DNA of 45,647 nt. Origin: Streptomyces roseus. GTDB lineage: Bacteria; Actinomycetota; Actinomycetes; Streptomycetales; Streptomycetaceae. The stretch's first letter is position 1. Each line of letters opens with the position of its first letter. Under the pieces are notes generated by a model that saw only the letters and a program-made list of their open reading frames with translations, was not told where the DNA came from and ran no database searches. Shown piece after piece: positions 8,687 through 20,248 of this stretch. A program made the position numbers and the translations under genes. The stretch covers positions 1 to 45,647 of the forward strand of contig NZ_LFML01000052.1 in the NCBI RefSeq assembly GCF_001044425.1. Direction: 5' to 3'.

Positions 8687-10955
<2,269 letters not shown>

Positions 10956-10970
10956 TCACGCGCTCGTTCA

Positions 10971-11014
10971 CGAGCCCCCGTCCGGAGACTCCTGGTCTTG
11001 CGGGCGGGGGCTCG
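10971..11014 (+). terminator. Hairpin at the end of purSQL
   Basis: A 10-bp stem CGAGCCCCCG (10971-10980) with CGGGGGCTCG (11005-11014) and a 24-nt loop, starting 15 nt after the purL stop. Confidence 0.5.
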
Positions 11015-11083
11015 GGCGTTGCCGGGCGCCGTCCGGTGTTGCGCGCCCGGCCGGTTGTCGGCCCCGGCGGATAAGGTCGGGCC

Positions 11084-11875
11084 ATGCCACCCGCCAAGAA
11101 GAGGGCGCGTACCTACGACGCCGCGAAGATCCGAGCGGCCGTCATCGCGCAGTTCGGTCATGTAGCCGCCGCCGTGGGGGAATTGGGCGACGAGCAGCTC
11201 GCGCGGCCCAGCGGGGTCGGCGCGTGGAGCGTCGCCGAACTCGCCGCCCACATCGCGTGGATCGCGGACTCGCTGGCCGCCGGACTGGCCCGGCCCCCGG
11301 CCGCCGTGCCGGAACTGACCGCCGTCGAATGGCCCTTCGCCACGGCGTCCCTGGCCGGGAAGATCGCCGAGGCGGCCAAGGAGACCCTGGGGGGCGCCCC
11401 GCTGTCCGAGCTGTACGAGCGCGCCGGCACCCGCATGGGTGAGGAGCTGGCCGCGAACGCGGCCAGCCGGGTGCTGGACCTGTGGGTCGGGAACATGACC
11501 CTGGCGGACTTCCTGGTCACCCGGACCGTGGAACTCGTGGTGCACACGGACGACCTCAACCGGGCGGCGGGCCTGGACGTCCCGATCGAGCGCCAGGCCC
11601 TGGCGGCCTGCACCCGGCTGCTCGCGGACGCCCTCGCCCTGAAGGCCCCGGGCGGCTCGGTGGAGGTACGGATCCCGCCGTTCGCGGTGGTCCAGTGCAT
11701 CGAGGGGCCCCGGCACACCCGCGGCACCCCGCCGAACGTGGTGGAGACGGACCCGCTGACCTGGATCCGGCTGGCCACCGGCCGTACGGACTGGGCCTCG
11801 GCCGTGGCGGACGCGCGGGTCAGGGCCAGTGGCGAGCGGGCGGACCTGTCGGCGCTGCTCCCCGTCATGAGCTGA
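11084..11875 (+). CDS. Maleylpyruvate isomerase family, mycothiol-dependent-type protein with SCP-like C-terminus
   Basis: 263 aa, ATG start. The N-terminal four-helix DinB-like domain (about 15-165) shows GVGAWSVAELAAHIAWIAD and later VTRTVELVVHTDDLNRAAG, where the histidines would bind metal in mycothiol-dependent enzymes. The C-terminal 90 residues (from about 175) resemble a small sterol-carrier-like domain, ending DPLTWIRLATGRTDWASAV. Proteins of this build use mycothiol for isomerisation or thiol transfer. The substrate here is unknown. It sits alone downstream of purL. Family call is good; the reaction is unproven. Confidence 0.82.
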   Translation: MPPAKKRARTYDAAKIRAAVIAQFGHVAAAVGELGDEQLARPSGVGAWSVAELAAHIAWIADSLAAGLARPPAAVPELTAVEWPFATASLAGKIAEAAKETLGGAPLSELYERAGTRMGEELAANAASRVLDLWVGNMTLADFLVTRTVELVVHTDDLNRAAGLDVPIERQALAACTRLLADALALKAPGGSVEVRIPPFAVVQCIEGPRHTRGTPPNVVETDPLTWIRLATGRTDWASAVADARVRASGERADLSALLPVMS

Positions 11876-11957
11876 GCAGAACCGACCCGTCATGAACCGA
11901 GGGGAACCGCCCCCGGCCCCCCCCGTCATGAGCCGAGGGGAACCGCCCGCGGGCCGG
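11861..11957. repeat. Three imperfect direct repeats spanning a gene end
   Basis: CCCGTCATGA followed by a related purine-rich tail occurs at 11861, 11886 and 11932. The last two copies share about 27 bases with one mismatch; the first covers the stop codon of the isomerase-like gene. They probably arose by local duplication. Confidence 0.75.
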
Positions 11958-11972
11958 ATCCGTCCCAGGGGC

Positions 11973-12785
11973 ATGCGTACGCCACGGCACCTCCCCGCCG
12001 CCCTCGTCGCCCTCCTGACCCTGGCCGCCGCCACCGCCTGCGCCGACGGCGGTCCGCGCGGCACCCTCCCCGGCCACGGCTCGGCCGGGACCTGGTTCGT
12101 CCAGAGCCTGACCACGGGCGGGAAGACCCTCACGGCGCCGCCCGTCGCCCAGGTCCACCTCCCGCCGTCCGCGTCCGAGCAGGCCACCGGCAACTACGGC
12201 TGCAACGGGTTCACCGCGCAGGTCGCGTACGAGTCCCCGGGCGCCATCACCGTGAAACCCGGCTCCACCACCGCGATGGCCTGCGAGAACACGGAGTTCG
12301 AGACGGCCTTCGCGAAGCTGTTCACCGGCCGCCTGACGGTCGACCGGCAGGCGAACGCGCTCACCCTGAAGACCGCCGACGGGAGCACCATCGTGTTGAG
12401 CGCGGAACCCCCCGCCCCGGACGCCCCGCTCACCACCACCGCGTGGACCGTGACCTCCCTGGCCGGCGGGCAGGGCGCGGCCTCCGTACCGGCCGGGGCG
12501 GCCGGCAAGGCGGTCTTCACGATCGCCGCCGACGGCTCCGCGAGCGGCAGCCTCGGCTGCAACCGGTTCAGCGCCAAGGCCGCCGTCGACGGGCACACGC
12601 TCTCCTTCGGTCCGTTGACCAGCACCCGGATGGCCTGCGAGGGACCGGTCGGCGAGCTCGAACGGAAGCTGACCGGGCTTTTCGCCGCCTCCCCCCTCAC
12701 CTGGAGCGTCAGGGGCGGGAGCCTCACCCTCACCGCCCCGGACGGTACGGGCCTGACCGCGACGGCCGGTTCGGCCGCGGAATGA
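11973..12785 (+). CDS. META-domain lipoprotein
   Basis: 270 aa from the ATG at 11973. An upstream in-frame ATG at 11892 lies in the repeated spacer and would bury the signal peptide. The N-terminus (MRTPRHLPAALVALLTLAAATAC) is a lipoprotein-type signal with the cysteine at the end. Two META/HslJ-like domains follow, each with the diagnostic G-C-N-x-F (NYGCNGF and SLGCNRF) and MACE motifs, so the domain is duplicated in tandem. META proteins are surface or periplasmic, often heat-shock or motility linked. The function here is unknown. It is convergent with the sulfatase gene, with only about 20 bp between. Confidence 0.85.
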   Translation: MRTPRHLPAALVALLTLAAATACADGGPRGTLPGHGSAGTWFVQSLTTGGKTLTAPPVAQVHLPPSASEQATGNYGCNGFTAQVAYESPGAITVKPGSTTAMACENTEFETAFAKLFTGRLTVDRQANALTLKTADGSTIVLSAEPPAPDAPLTTTAWTVTSLAGGQGAASVPAGAAGKAVFTIAADGSASGSLGCNRFSAKAAVDGHTLSFGPLTSTRMACEGPVGELERKLTGLFAASPLTWSVRGGSLTLTAPDGTGLTATAGSAAE

Positions 12786-12807
12786 CCCGGGCCGGCGCCG
12801 GTTCCCG

Positions 12808-14232
12808 TCAGCCCGGGTACGGGAGGAGCCCCGCGTCCACCTTCTCCCAGGCCGCACGCAGCTGCGCCAGCCGGGCCGGCTCCAGAGCCGCCTTGTCGGC
12901 CTGCTCGCGGATGTCCCCGGCCAGGTCGAACAGCTGGTCCCTGCCCCCCTTGCCGCGGTAGTACTTCCAGTTCCCGCGGCGCAGGGCCCGCTCCCCGCGC
13001 ACCCGCCAGAACAGGTCCCGCTCCGCGGTCTTCTCGCCGCGCAGCAGGTATCCGGCCAGGCTCACCCCGTCCAGCGGGTGGGCGGGGTCCGGGCGGGTCC
13101 CGGCCAGTTCGAGCAGGGTCGCCGTCCAGTCCGGGGTGAACACCGGGACCCGGCTGACCTGCCCGCCGTCGATCCGGGCGGGCCAGCGCACGATGTTCGG
13201 CACCCGGATCCCGCCCTCCTGGAGCGAGGCCTTGTTGCCGGAGAGCGGCCAGTTGTGGGAGAAGCGCTCGCCGCCGTTGTCGCTGGAGAAGAAGACCAGG
13301 GTGTCCTCCTCCTGGCCCGAGCGCGCCAGGGCCTTCAGGACCTCGCCGACCGAGCGGTCGAGGTCCTCGACCATCTGCTTGTACTTCTCGATCGAGCCGC
13401 CGTCCTGGTGCCACAGGGCCCGAGCGTCGCCCGCCTTGATCCGCCGCTCGATCTCGGCGCTCTCCGTCGTGTCCCCGTCGGCGATCCAGGGCCAGTGCGG
13501 GGTGGTGAAGTTGAGGTTCAGCAGCCAGGGCTTGCCGTGGTGGTCGCGGGAGACGTATTCGCTCGCGCGCTCGGTGAGGATCCGCGTGTAGTAGCGCAGG
13601 TCCTTGTACTCGGCGTCGCCCTCGTAGAGGTCGTACTCCCCGCCCAGGCCCAGCTTGGAGTAGTACTCCAGGGCCCCGCCGAAGTTCCCGAAGAACTCGT
13701 CCCAGCCCGACTTGGTGGGGCTGTAGTCGGGCAGGTAGCCGCAGTGCCACTTGCCGATCAGCGCGGTCGCGTAGCCGGAGGAGCGCAGCAGCGAGGCCAG
13801 CGTCGGGTGGGTGGGCGCCAGGCCGGCGCTCTTGTCGGCGATGGGCTCCGCGAGCCCGCCCTCGGTACGCCCCGGATAGCGGCCCGTGTAGAGGCTGAAC
13901 CGGGTCGGGGAGCAGGTGGCGGAGCCGGAGTAGGCGTCGGTGAAGCGGACCCCCTGGCGGGCCAGCCGGTCCAGGTTCGGGGTCTTGATGTGCGGGGAGC
14001 CGTACGAGGACAGGTCGGCCCAGCCCAGGTCGTCGCCGAGGATGAAGAGGATGTTCGGGCGCCGCGAACGCCGGTCGCGGGCGGCACGGAACGGACGCTC
14101 GGCGGGCTCGGTCCGAGCGGTGTCGGAGGCGGCGGCCGGACCGGCTCCGAGCCCCACCGCGGCGGCCGCGGCGGTGGCTCCGACGGCCCCTCCGAACGCC
14201 CGGCGGGACAGCTTGCTGTTGTACGAAGGCAC
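12808..14232 (-). CDS. Tat-exported arylsulfatase-type sulfatase
   Basis: 474 aa from the GTG at 14232, with GGAG 6-7 nt upstream; the longer open frame is arginine-rich and unlikely. The signal peptide has a twin-arginine motif (SRRAFGGAVG, residues 9-18) followed by an Ala-rich core ending AAASD. The mature enzyme starts RRPNILFILGDDLGWADLS with metal ligands D67-D68. The catalytic signature is C107-S-P-T-R111 (SATCSPTRFSLYTGRYPGR), in which the Cys is converted to formylglycine. GKWHCGY and FFSSDNGGERF supply other active-site residues. It should hydrolyse sulfate esters outside the cell. No formylglycine-generating enzyme is encoded nearby. The promoter would lie in the 358-bp gap shared with divergent purF. 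Confidence 0.93.
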   Translation of the reverse strand: MPSYNSKLSRRAFGGAVGATAAAAAVGLGAGPAAASDTARTEPAERPFRAARDRRSRRPNILFILGDDLGWADLSSYGSPHIKTPNLDRLARQGVRFTDAYSGSATCSPTRFSLYTGRYPGRTEGGLAEPIADKSAGLAPTHPTLASLLRSSGYATALIGKWHCGYLPDYSPTKSGWDEFFGNFGGALEYYSKLGLGGEYDLYEGDAEYKDLRYYTRILTERASEYVSRDHHGKPWLLNLNFTTPHWPWIADGDTTESAEIERRIKAGDARALWHQDGGSIEKYKQMVEDLDRSVGEVLKALARSGQEEDTLVFFSSDNGGERFSHNWPLSGNKASLQEGGIRVPNIVRWPARIDGGQVSRVPVFTPDWTATLLELAGTRPDPAHPLDGVSLAGYLLRGEKTAERDLFWRVRGERALRRGNWKYYRGKGGRDQLFDLAGDIREQADKAALEPARLAQLRAAWEKVDAGLLPYPG

Positions 14233-14590
14233 AGGTACTCCAAGGCACGGCTCGGCGGCCCGGCCCCGGGCGGGCGCGGGACGGCGCGCGGCACGGCGGG
14301 GCGGGGCTCGGCGGAGCGAAAGGGAAAAAGGGGAGGGAGAGTTGTGGCTACGCAGAACAGCGACAGATGGCGCTCGCGACACGGACCAGGTCTACGTGGC
14401 GGCGCTCGACGAGGGTGACGGAACGGTCACCGAGAGGCTGCATGAGGCGAGAGCCTGTACGAACACCTTCGTAGATGTCAACAAAGGCTCCGAATAGCGA
14501 GACGGAGTCGTGCTGTCACCCTCTGTGCTGTGACATTTCCCGGCCATCCCCAATTCGGACCAGTGGTCGATCTCGCCTACACTCGGGAGC
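14233..14590. other. Divergent intergenic region, sulfatase/purF
   Basis: 358 bp. The left part is GC-rich, followed by a purine tract at about 14319-14340 (AAAGGGAAAAAGGGGAGGGA). The right half is markedly less GC-rich. It must hold promoters for both genes. A 24-codon frame at 14344-14418 has a good ribosome site but poor codon bias, so I do not call it a gene. Confidence 0.5.
14578..14583 (+). promoter_or_regulatory. Candidate -10 element of purF (leaderless start)
   Basis: TACACT ends 7 nt before the purF GTG. That would place transcription initiation at or within 1-2 nt of the start codon. A weak -35 (TTCGGA, 14554-14559) lies 18 nt upstream. This is inference from spacing only. Confidence 0.4.
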
Positions 14591-16108
14591 GTGCCTCGTG
14601 GTGATGGACGACTCAACCACGACCTGCTCCCCGGCGAAAAGGGCCCCCAGGACGCTTGCGGCGTCTTCGGTGTCTGGGCTCCGGGTGAAGAGGTCGCCAA
14701 GCTCACCTACTTCGGACTGTATGCGTTGCAGCACCGTGGACAAGAGTCCGCGGGAATCGCTGTGAGCAACGGTTCCCAGATCCTCGTCTTCAAGGACATG
14801 GGCCTCGTTTCCCAGGTCTTCGACGAAACCTCTCTCGGCTCGCTCCAGGGTCATATCGCGGTCGGTCACGCCCGCTACTCGACCACCGGAGCCTCCGTCT
14901 GGGAGAACGCGCAGCCCACTTTCCGCGCGACCGCCCACGGCTCCATTGCCCTGGGTCACAACGGCAACCTGGTGAACACCGCCGAGCTCGCCGAGATGGT
15001 CGCCGACCTCCCCCGTCAGGACGGCCGCGCCACCCAGGTGGCGGCCACCAACGACACCGACCTGGTCACCGCCCTGCTGGCCGGCCAGACGGACGACGAC
15101 GGCAAGCCCCTGACGATCGAGGAGTCGGCCACCAAGGTCCTCCCGAAGGTCAAGGGCGCCTTCTCGCTGGTGTTCATGGACGAGGGAACCCTCTACACCG
15201 CCCGTGACCCGCAGGGCATCCGCCCGCTGGTCCTCGGCCGCCTGGAGCGCGGCTGGGTGGTCGCGAGCGAGACCGCCGCCCTCGACATCTGCGGCGCCAG
15301 CTTCGTCCGCGAGGTCGAGCCGGGCGAGCTCATCGCGATCGACGAGAACGGGCTGCGCACCTCTCGATTCGCGGAAGCGAAGCCCAAGGGCTGTGTCTTC
15401 GAGTACGTCTACCTGGCGCGCCCGGACACCGACATCGCCGGCCGGAACGTCTACCTCTCGCGTGTCGAGATGGGCCGGCGCCTGGCCAAGGAAGCCCCCG
15501 TCGACGCCGACCTGGTGATAGCGACGCCGGAATCCGGCACGCCCGCCGCCGTCGGCTACGCCGAGGCCAGCGGGATCCCGTACGGCTCCGGCCTGGTCAA
15601 GAACGCCTACGTGGGCCGGACCTTCATCCAGCCCTCGCAGACGATCCGCCAGCTGGGCATCCGCCTCAAGCTCAACCCCCTCAAGGAAGTCATCCGGGGC
15701 AAGCGCCTGGTGGTCGTCGACGACTCGATCGTCCGCGGCAACACCCAGCGCGCCCTGGTCAAGATGCTCCGCGAGGCCGGCGCGGCCGAGGTCCACATCC
15801 GGATCTCCTCGCCGCCGGTGAAGTGGCCGTGCTTCTTCGGCATCGACTTCGCCACCCGGGCCGAGCTGATCGCCAACGGCATGACGGTCGACGAGATCGC
15901 CACGTCCCTCGGCGCGGACTCCCTCTCGTACATCTCGCTCGACTCGATGATCGAGGCGACGACCATCCAGAAGCCCAACCTCTGCCGTGCCTGCTTCGAC
16001 GGCGAGTACCCCATGGAGCTGCCCGACCCGCAGCTCCTGGGCAAGCAGCTCCTGGAGAGCGAGCTGGCCGGCGGCACCGACGCCGCCGACGCGCTCCGGC
16101 GCCCGTAG
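14591..16108 (+). CDS. purF: Amidophosphoribosyltransferase
   Basis: 505 aa. It catalyses the committed first step of purine synthesis: PRPP plus glutamine gives phosphoribosylamine. The N-terminal Ntn glutaminase begins after a 22-residue propeptide at C23 (PQDACGVFGVW), the expected processed nucleophile. LQHRGQESAGIAV and GHNGNLVN complete that domain. The C-terminal phosphoribosyltransferase has the PRPP loop LVVVDDSIVRGNTQ. CPCFFG-type and LCRACFDGEYP cysteines near the C-terminus fit the Fe-S-containing Bacillus-like class. The GTG at 14591 is preceded by GGGAG that is too close for a good ribosome site, so the mRNA may be leaderless. purM follows 108 bp downstream. Confidence 0.97.
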   Translation: MPRGDGRLNHDLLPGEKGPQDACGVFGVWAPGEEVAKLTYFGLYALQHRGQESAGIAVSNGSQILVFKDMGLVSQVFDETSLGSLQGHIAVGHARYSTTGASVWENAQPTFRATAHGSIALGHNGNLVNTAELAEMVADLPRQDGRATQVAATNDTDLVTALLAGQTDDDGKPLTIEESATKVLPKVKGAFSLVFMDEGTLYTARDPQGIRPLVLGRLERGWVVASETAALDICGASFVREVEPGELIAIDENGLRTSRFAEAKPKGCVFEYVYLARPDTDIAGRNVYLSRVEMGRRLAKEAPVDADLVIATPESGTPAAVGYAEASGIPYGSGLVKNAYVGRTFIQPSQTIRQLGIRLKLNPLKEVIRGKRLVVVDDSIVRGNTQRALVKMLREAGAAEVHIRISSPPVKWPCFFGIDFATRAELIANGMTVDEIATSLGADSLSYISLDSMIEATTIQKPNLCRACFDGEYPMELPDPQLLGKQLLESELAGGTDAADALRRP

Positions 16109-16216
16109 CGCCGCGACCCGCGACCCCGGCTCCACCTGCGCCGGGCCCTGCCTTTACGAGTGCTTCTCCCAGGGCCCGGCACCACCCGCAGTAACGACAC
16201 GAAAGCTCTCCCTGTC

Positions 16217-17287
16217 ATGACAGAGAAGACCACCGGTGCCAGCTACGCAGCCGCGGGCGTGGACATCGAAGCCGGAGACCGCGCGGTCGAACTGATGAAG
16301 GAGTGGGTGAAGAAGACGCAGCGCCCCGAGGTCCTCGGCGGCCTCGGCGGATTCGCCGGCCTCTTCGACGCCTCCGCCCTCAAGCGCTACGAGCGCCCGC
16401 TGCTGGCCTCCGCGACCGACGGCGTGGGCACGAAGGTGGACATCGCCCGCCAGCTGGGCGTGTACGACACCATCGGCCACGACCTCGTCGCGATGGTCAT
16501 GGACGACATCGTCGTCTGCGGCGCCGAGCCGCTCTTCATGACGGACTACATCTGCGTGGGCAAGGTCCACCCCGAGCGTGTCGCGGCGATCGTCAAGGGC
16601 ATCGCCGAGGGCTGCGTCCTCGCCGGCTGCGCCCTGGTGGGCGGCGAGACCGCCGAGCACCCGGGTCTGCTGGGCCCGGACGACTTCGACGTGGCGGGCG
16701 CCGGCACCGGTGTCGTCGAGTACGACCGCCTGCTCGGCGCGGATCGCATCCGTACGGGTGACGCCGTCATCGCGATGGCGTCGTCCGGCCTTCACTCGAA
16801 CGGGTACTCGCTCGTCCGGCACGTCCTCTTCGACCGCGCGGGCATGTCGCTCGACCAGCACGTGGAAGAGCTCGGCCGGACCCTCGGCGAGGAGCTGCTG
16901 GAGCCCACCAAGATCTACTCGCTGGACTGCATGGCTCTCACCCGTACGGCCGAAGTGCACGCCTACTCGCACATCACCGGCGGCGGGCTCGCCGCCAACC
17001 TGGCCCGCGTGATCCCGGACCACCTGCACGCCACGGTCGACCGTTCGACCTGGGCGCCCGGCGCGATCTTCGACCTGGTCGGCAAGGCCGGTCAGGTGGA
17101 GCAGCTGGAGCTGGAGAAGACCCTGAACATGGGCGTCGGCATGATGGCCGTGGTCCCGCAGGAGTCGGTGGAGGTGGCGCTGACCGCGCTGGCCGACCGG
17201 GGCGTGGACGCCTGGGTCGCGGGAGAGATCCTGGACCGCGGCGACCGCACCGAGGGCGCGACCCTGACCGGCTCCTACGCCGGCTGA
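16217..17287 (+). CDS. purM: AIR synthetase
   Basis: Phosphoribosylformylglycinamidine cyclo-ligase, 356 aa. It closes the imidazole ring, turning FGAM into AIR with ATP. I chose the ATG at 16217 (MTEKTTGASYAAAGVDIEAG), which matches the family N-terminus; an upstream frame opening lacks conservation. Motifs are GGFAGLFD, the nucleotide site LLASATDGVGTKVDIA, DDIVVCGAEPLFMTDYI, and GLHSNGYSLVR in the second half. It acts directly after PurSQL. It is probably co-transcribed with purF, and ends at a strong terminator. Confidence 0.97.
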   Translation: MTEKTTGASYAAAGVDIEAGDRAVELMKEWVKKTQRPEVLGGLGGFAGLFDASALKRYERPLLASATDGVGTKVDIARQLGVYDTIGHDLVAMVMDDIVVCGAEPLFMTDYICVGKVHPERVAAIVKGIAEGCVLAGCALVGGETAEHPGLLGPDDFDVAGAGTGVVEYDRLLGADRIRTGDAVIAMASSGLHSNGYSLVRHVLFDRAGMSLDQHVEELGRTLGEELLEPTKIYSLDCMALTRTAEVHAYSHITGGGLAANLARVIPDHLHATVDRSTWAPGAIFDLVGKAGQVEQLELEKTLNMGVGMMAVVPQESVEVALTALADRGVDAWVAGEILDRGDRTEGATLTGSYAG

Positions 17288-17299
17288 GGCCGCCGGGGC

Positions 17300-17348
17300 A
17301 ACACTGAAACCCGGTCCGGGGTGAGGCCCCGGACCGGGTTTCAGTGTT
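17300..17348 (+). terminator. Strong terminator after purM
   Basis: A perfect 21-22-bp stem with 5-nt loop (TGAGG) and a T-rich right flank (TTTGTTGCT). It lies between convergent purM and the DUF3073 gene, so it can serve both. Confidence 0.9.
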
Positions 17349-17377
17349 TGTTGCTCTCGTGCAGACGCGAAAAAGCG

Positions 17378-17644
17378 TCAAGCGCCGCGACGCTGTGCCG
17401 ACGGACCGGACTCTTCGTCCTCGTCGTCGTCATCGCTGTTGTACAGCTCCGCGTACTTGGCGTACGGGTCGTCGTCGTCATCCAGATCGTCATCGACTTC
17501 GACCGGCTCGCTGACAGGCAGCAGCGGATCCGTCGGCGATGCGCCCAGCTCATTGGCCAGACGCGAGAGGTCAGTCCCGCCGCTGTTGTACTTCAGCTGG
17601 CGGGCGACCTTTGTCTGCTTGGCCTTGGCCCGGCCGCGCCCCAT
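17378..17644 (-). CDS. DUF3073 family protein
   Basis: 88 aa from the ATG at 17644 with GAGGGGG upstream. The basic N-terminus (MGRGRAKAKQTKVARQLKYN) is followed by SGGTDLSRLANELG and a very acidic tail with runs of Asp/Glu (VDDDLDDDDDPYAKY; SDDDDEDEE). This matches the actinobacterial DUF3073 family. The bipolar charge suggests RNA, ribosome or protein interaction, but no role is known. It sits downstream of purM, convergent across a shared terminator. Confidence 0.9.
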   Translation of the reverse strand: MGRGRAKAKQTKVARQLKYNSGGTDLSRLANELGASPTDPLLPVSEPVEVDDDLDDDDDPYAKYAELYNSDDDDEDEESGPSAQRRGA

Positions 17645-17925
17645 GGCTCGACCCCCTCGGTGACGGGGCTCGACGGCCCCAGAGTCTGACACGCGTTCAT
17701 GGTTCGGAGCGGGCTCTCCGTGGAGAGACCGTCCGTAGGGGTTTAACGGTACCTGCTTCCGCGGCCATACGGTACGCCGCCCGCATGACGTGCCCCGGTG
17801 CAGGACCAATGAGGCGCCCCGTCCTCGCTGGTCAGCTGCGATTTTAACCCGTTCCTGGCGAGCGACCCGCCGAAGTGCAGTGAGTTCCGTCTCGCCGCAA
17901 CCCCGGCGGGCGCACGCCAGGCGTC

Positions 17926-19038
17926 CTACAGGGCCGGGGCGGAGCCCTTCGCGGCCTTCGCGGCGCGGGCGTCCGCCATGCGCTGCTCGGCGATCCGGTC
18001 GGCGGCGGCGGCCGGCGGAATACCGTCCGCCTTCGCACGAGCGAAGATTTCCAGCGTGGTGTCGAAGATCTTCGTGGCCTTCGCCTTGCACCGGTCGAAG
18101 TCGAAGCCCCGGAGCTCGTCCGCGACCTGAATGACCCCGCCCGCGTTCACCACGTAGTCGGGCGCGTAGAGGATCCCGCGGTCCGCGAGGTCCTTCTCCA
18201 CGCCCGGGTGGGCGAGCTGGTTGTTCGCGGCGCCGCACACGACCTTGGCCGTCAGGGCCGGTACCGACTCGTCGTTCAGCGCACCGCCGAGCGCGCAGGG
18301 GGCGTAGATGTCCAGGCCCTCGGTGCGGATCAGCGCGTCGGTGTCCGCCACCGCGGTGACCTGCGGGTGCTTGTCGAGGACCCGGCGCAGCGACTCCTCG
18401 CGCACGTCCGTGATCACGACCTCGGCGCCGTCCTCCAGGAGGTGCTCGACGAGGTAGTGGCCGACCTTGCCGACGCCGGCCACGGCGACCTTGCGGCCGC
18501 GCAGCGTCGGGTCGCCCCACAGGTGCTGGGCGCTGGCCCGCATGCCCTGGAAGACGCCGAAGGCGGTGAGGACCGAGGAGTCGCCGGCGCCGCCGTTCTC
18601 GGGGGAGCGGCCGGTCGCCCAGCGGGTCTCGCGGGCCACGACGTCCATGTCCGCCACGTAGGTGCCGACGTCGCAGGCCGTCACGTAGCGGCCGCCGAGC
18701 GACTCCACGAACCGGCCGTAGGCCAGCAGCAGTTCCTCGGACTTCAGGACGTCGGGGTCGCCGATGATGACGGCCTTGCCGCCGCCGAGGTCGAGACCGG
18801 CGAGGGCGTTCTTGTAGGACATGCCGCGCGAGAGGTTCAGCGCGTCGAGGACGGCCTCCTCGTCGGAGGCGTACGCGTGGAAGCGCGTACCGCCGAGGGC
18901 CGGGCCCAGAGCGGTGGAGTGGATCGCGATGACGGCTTTCAGGCCGGAGGCTCGGTCCTGGCACAGCACGACTTGCTCGTGGCCGCCCTGTTCCGAACGG
19001 AACAGGGTGTGCAGGACGCCGTCGGTCATTTCGGTCAC
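17926..19038 (-). CDS. vdh: Valine (branched-chain amino acid) dehydrogenase
   Basis: 370 aa from the GTG at 19038, which has GGGAG 8 nt upstream; the ATG at 19053 lacks a ribosome site. It carries out NAD-dependent oxidative deamination of valine and related amino acids, feeding branched acyl-CoA precursors and nitrogen metabolism. The Glu/Leu/Phe/Val dehydrogenase signature [14 protein letters not shown] holds the catalytic Lys. The Rossmann motif is [28 protein letters not shown] and CGAANNQLA are also typical. The last 20 residues are an Ala/Lys-rich tail. It is monocistronic, divergent from the hypothetical gene at 19222. Confidence 0.95.
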   Translation of the reverse strand: MTEMTDGVLHTLFRSEQGGHEQVVLCQDRASGLKAVIAIHSTALGPALGGTRFHAYASDEEAVLDALNLSRGMSYKNALAGLDLGGGKAVIIGDPDVLKSEELLLAYGRFVESLGGRYVTACDVGTYVADMDVVARETRWATGRSPENGGAGDSSVLTAFGVFQGMRASAQHLWGDPTLRGRKVAVAGVGKVGHYLVEHLLEDGAEVVITDVREESLRRVLDKHPQVTAVADTDALIRTEGLDIYAPCALGGALNDESVPALTAKVVCGAANNQLAHPGVEKDLADRGILYAPDYVVNAGGVIQVADELRGFDFDRCKAKATKIFDTTLEIFARAKADGIPPAAAADRIAEQRMADARAAKAAKGSAPAL

Positions 19039-19221
19039 GGTGGTGACTCCCATGGAAGAGATGCGGCGGAATGACGCCCGCCCTGCGGGTGGGGGAGGGC
19101 GTGCTGGGAGCAGAGTAAGACCTGCGGGCCGTGCGCAGGCGTCCTGTCCGGAGATCGGACCGCTCCGGGGGTCCGCCCCGCCCGGCGAGTAGCTCCCGGC
19201 GGGGCGGGGGAGTACGAGAGC

Positions 19222-20076
19222 GTGAGCGAATCCTCCGACCCCAAGCTGCCCGCGGCGCGCTCGGCGCCGACCGTCCCGTACGCCTCCTACCTGCGCGTCT
19301 ACGAGCCCCTGGCGGCCTTCGCGGAGCCGGAGCGCACGCACTGGGCCTCGTACGCGCGGCGCGGCGTGGCGGCGACGGCCCAGGACGAACTGCGTCGCTC
19401 CCTCTCCGATCTGGTCCGGGTCCCGGTGGTGGGGGTGCCGGCGCACGAGAGCGCGGACGCCTTCACGGCGGAAGTGGACGGGGTGCTGCTGATCTGCCCC
19501 TGGCGGACCAGGCTGCGCGGCTGGCTGGCGCTCCGGGAGCTCGTCGACCAGTTCCCGCTCCCGGTGCTGGACGCGGCGCTCCCGCCGGGGGCGCGGCGCA
19601 GGGCGGCCGAGGAGTACGAGCGCTGGCGCGAGCGGAACCCGGACGCGCGCCCGTGGATCCGTACCGGGGTGTGGCAGGTGCCGCTGCGCTGGTTCGTGCT
19701 GGTGGCCGACGACGAGCGGGAGTACCTGCCGGGCGAGCGGCTGCGCTACCGGACGCCGATGGTGCAGGCCCGGCGCCGGCTCGCGCGGGCGCTGCGGATC
19801 CTGCGGGCCGCCGAGGGGTACGGAGGGCTCGCGGAGGGGCTGGTGGACGTCGGCAGCTGGCTGGAGGAGTTCCACCCGCGCTCGATGGTCGAGCTGGACT
19901 ACGCGGGCCTGGTGCACGCGCTGCCGGCGGACCGGCTGCGGACCGACCGGTCGGCCCGGGACGTGGCGGCGGGGATCGCGGCGCTGGGGGCCGGGGACGC
20001 GGACGCGGCGGCGCGGACGTACGCGGAACTGGCGGAACGCTGGCGGGAGGTCAGGGAGAGGCTGTTCGCGAACTGA
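19222..20076 (+). CDS. Conserved actinobacterial hypothetical protein
   Basis: 284 aa, GTG start with GGGGGAG upstream. It is soluble, with no signal or membrane segment. It is rich in Arg, Ala, Glu and Trp. Recognisable but unassigned stretches include [53 protein letters not shown], and a helical C-terminus ending [12 protein letters not shown] do not recognise a catalytic motif. It lies between vdh and bldC, a neighbourhood I recall as conserved in Streptomyces. The coding call rests on codon bias, ribosome site and conserved-looking sequence; the function is unknown. Confidence 0.85.
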   Translation: MSESSDPKLPAARSAPTVPYASYLRVYEPLAAFAEPERTHWASYARRGVAATAQDELRRSLSDLVRVPVVGVPAHESADAFTAEVDGVLLICPWRTRLRGWLALRELVDQFPLPVLDAALPPGARRRAAEEYERWRERNPDARPWIRTGVWQVPLRWFVLVADDEREYLPGERLRYRTPMVQARRRLARALRILRAAEGYGGLAEGLVDVGSWLEEFHPRSMVELDYAGLVHALPADRLRTDRSARDVAAGIAALGAGDADAAARTYAELAERWREVRERLFAN

Positions 20077-20155
20077 CCCCCGGAGCGACCCCCGGCGTTC
20101 GCGGTCAGGACACATTCGGGCCTTAGTTCCAGGACCTACGTCCCGATACGGGCCA

Positions 20156-20186
20156 TTGACTCAAGGGTGACGGACCGCACTATCTA
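20156..20186 (+). promoter_or_regulatory. Candidate vegetative promoter far upstream of bldC
   Basis: TTGACT (20156-20161) and TATCTA (20181-20186), 19-nt spacer. It matches the housekeeping consensus moderately and is directed toward bldC, about 390 bp upstream of it. Confidence 0.35.
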
Positions 20187-20248
20187 CACCCTTGCGCCCT
20201 TCCCCTACCCTCGTGCCAAAATAGGACAAGGAGTCCGGGGAGGGTTCC

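Noticed and set aside
14344..14418. 24-codon ORF (GTG start) upstream of purF with a strong ribosome site
   Set aside because: Only about half of its third codon positions are G or C, unlike real genes here. The purine tract can arise by chance, and no conserved leader-peptide pattern is seen.
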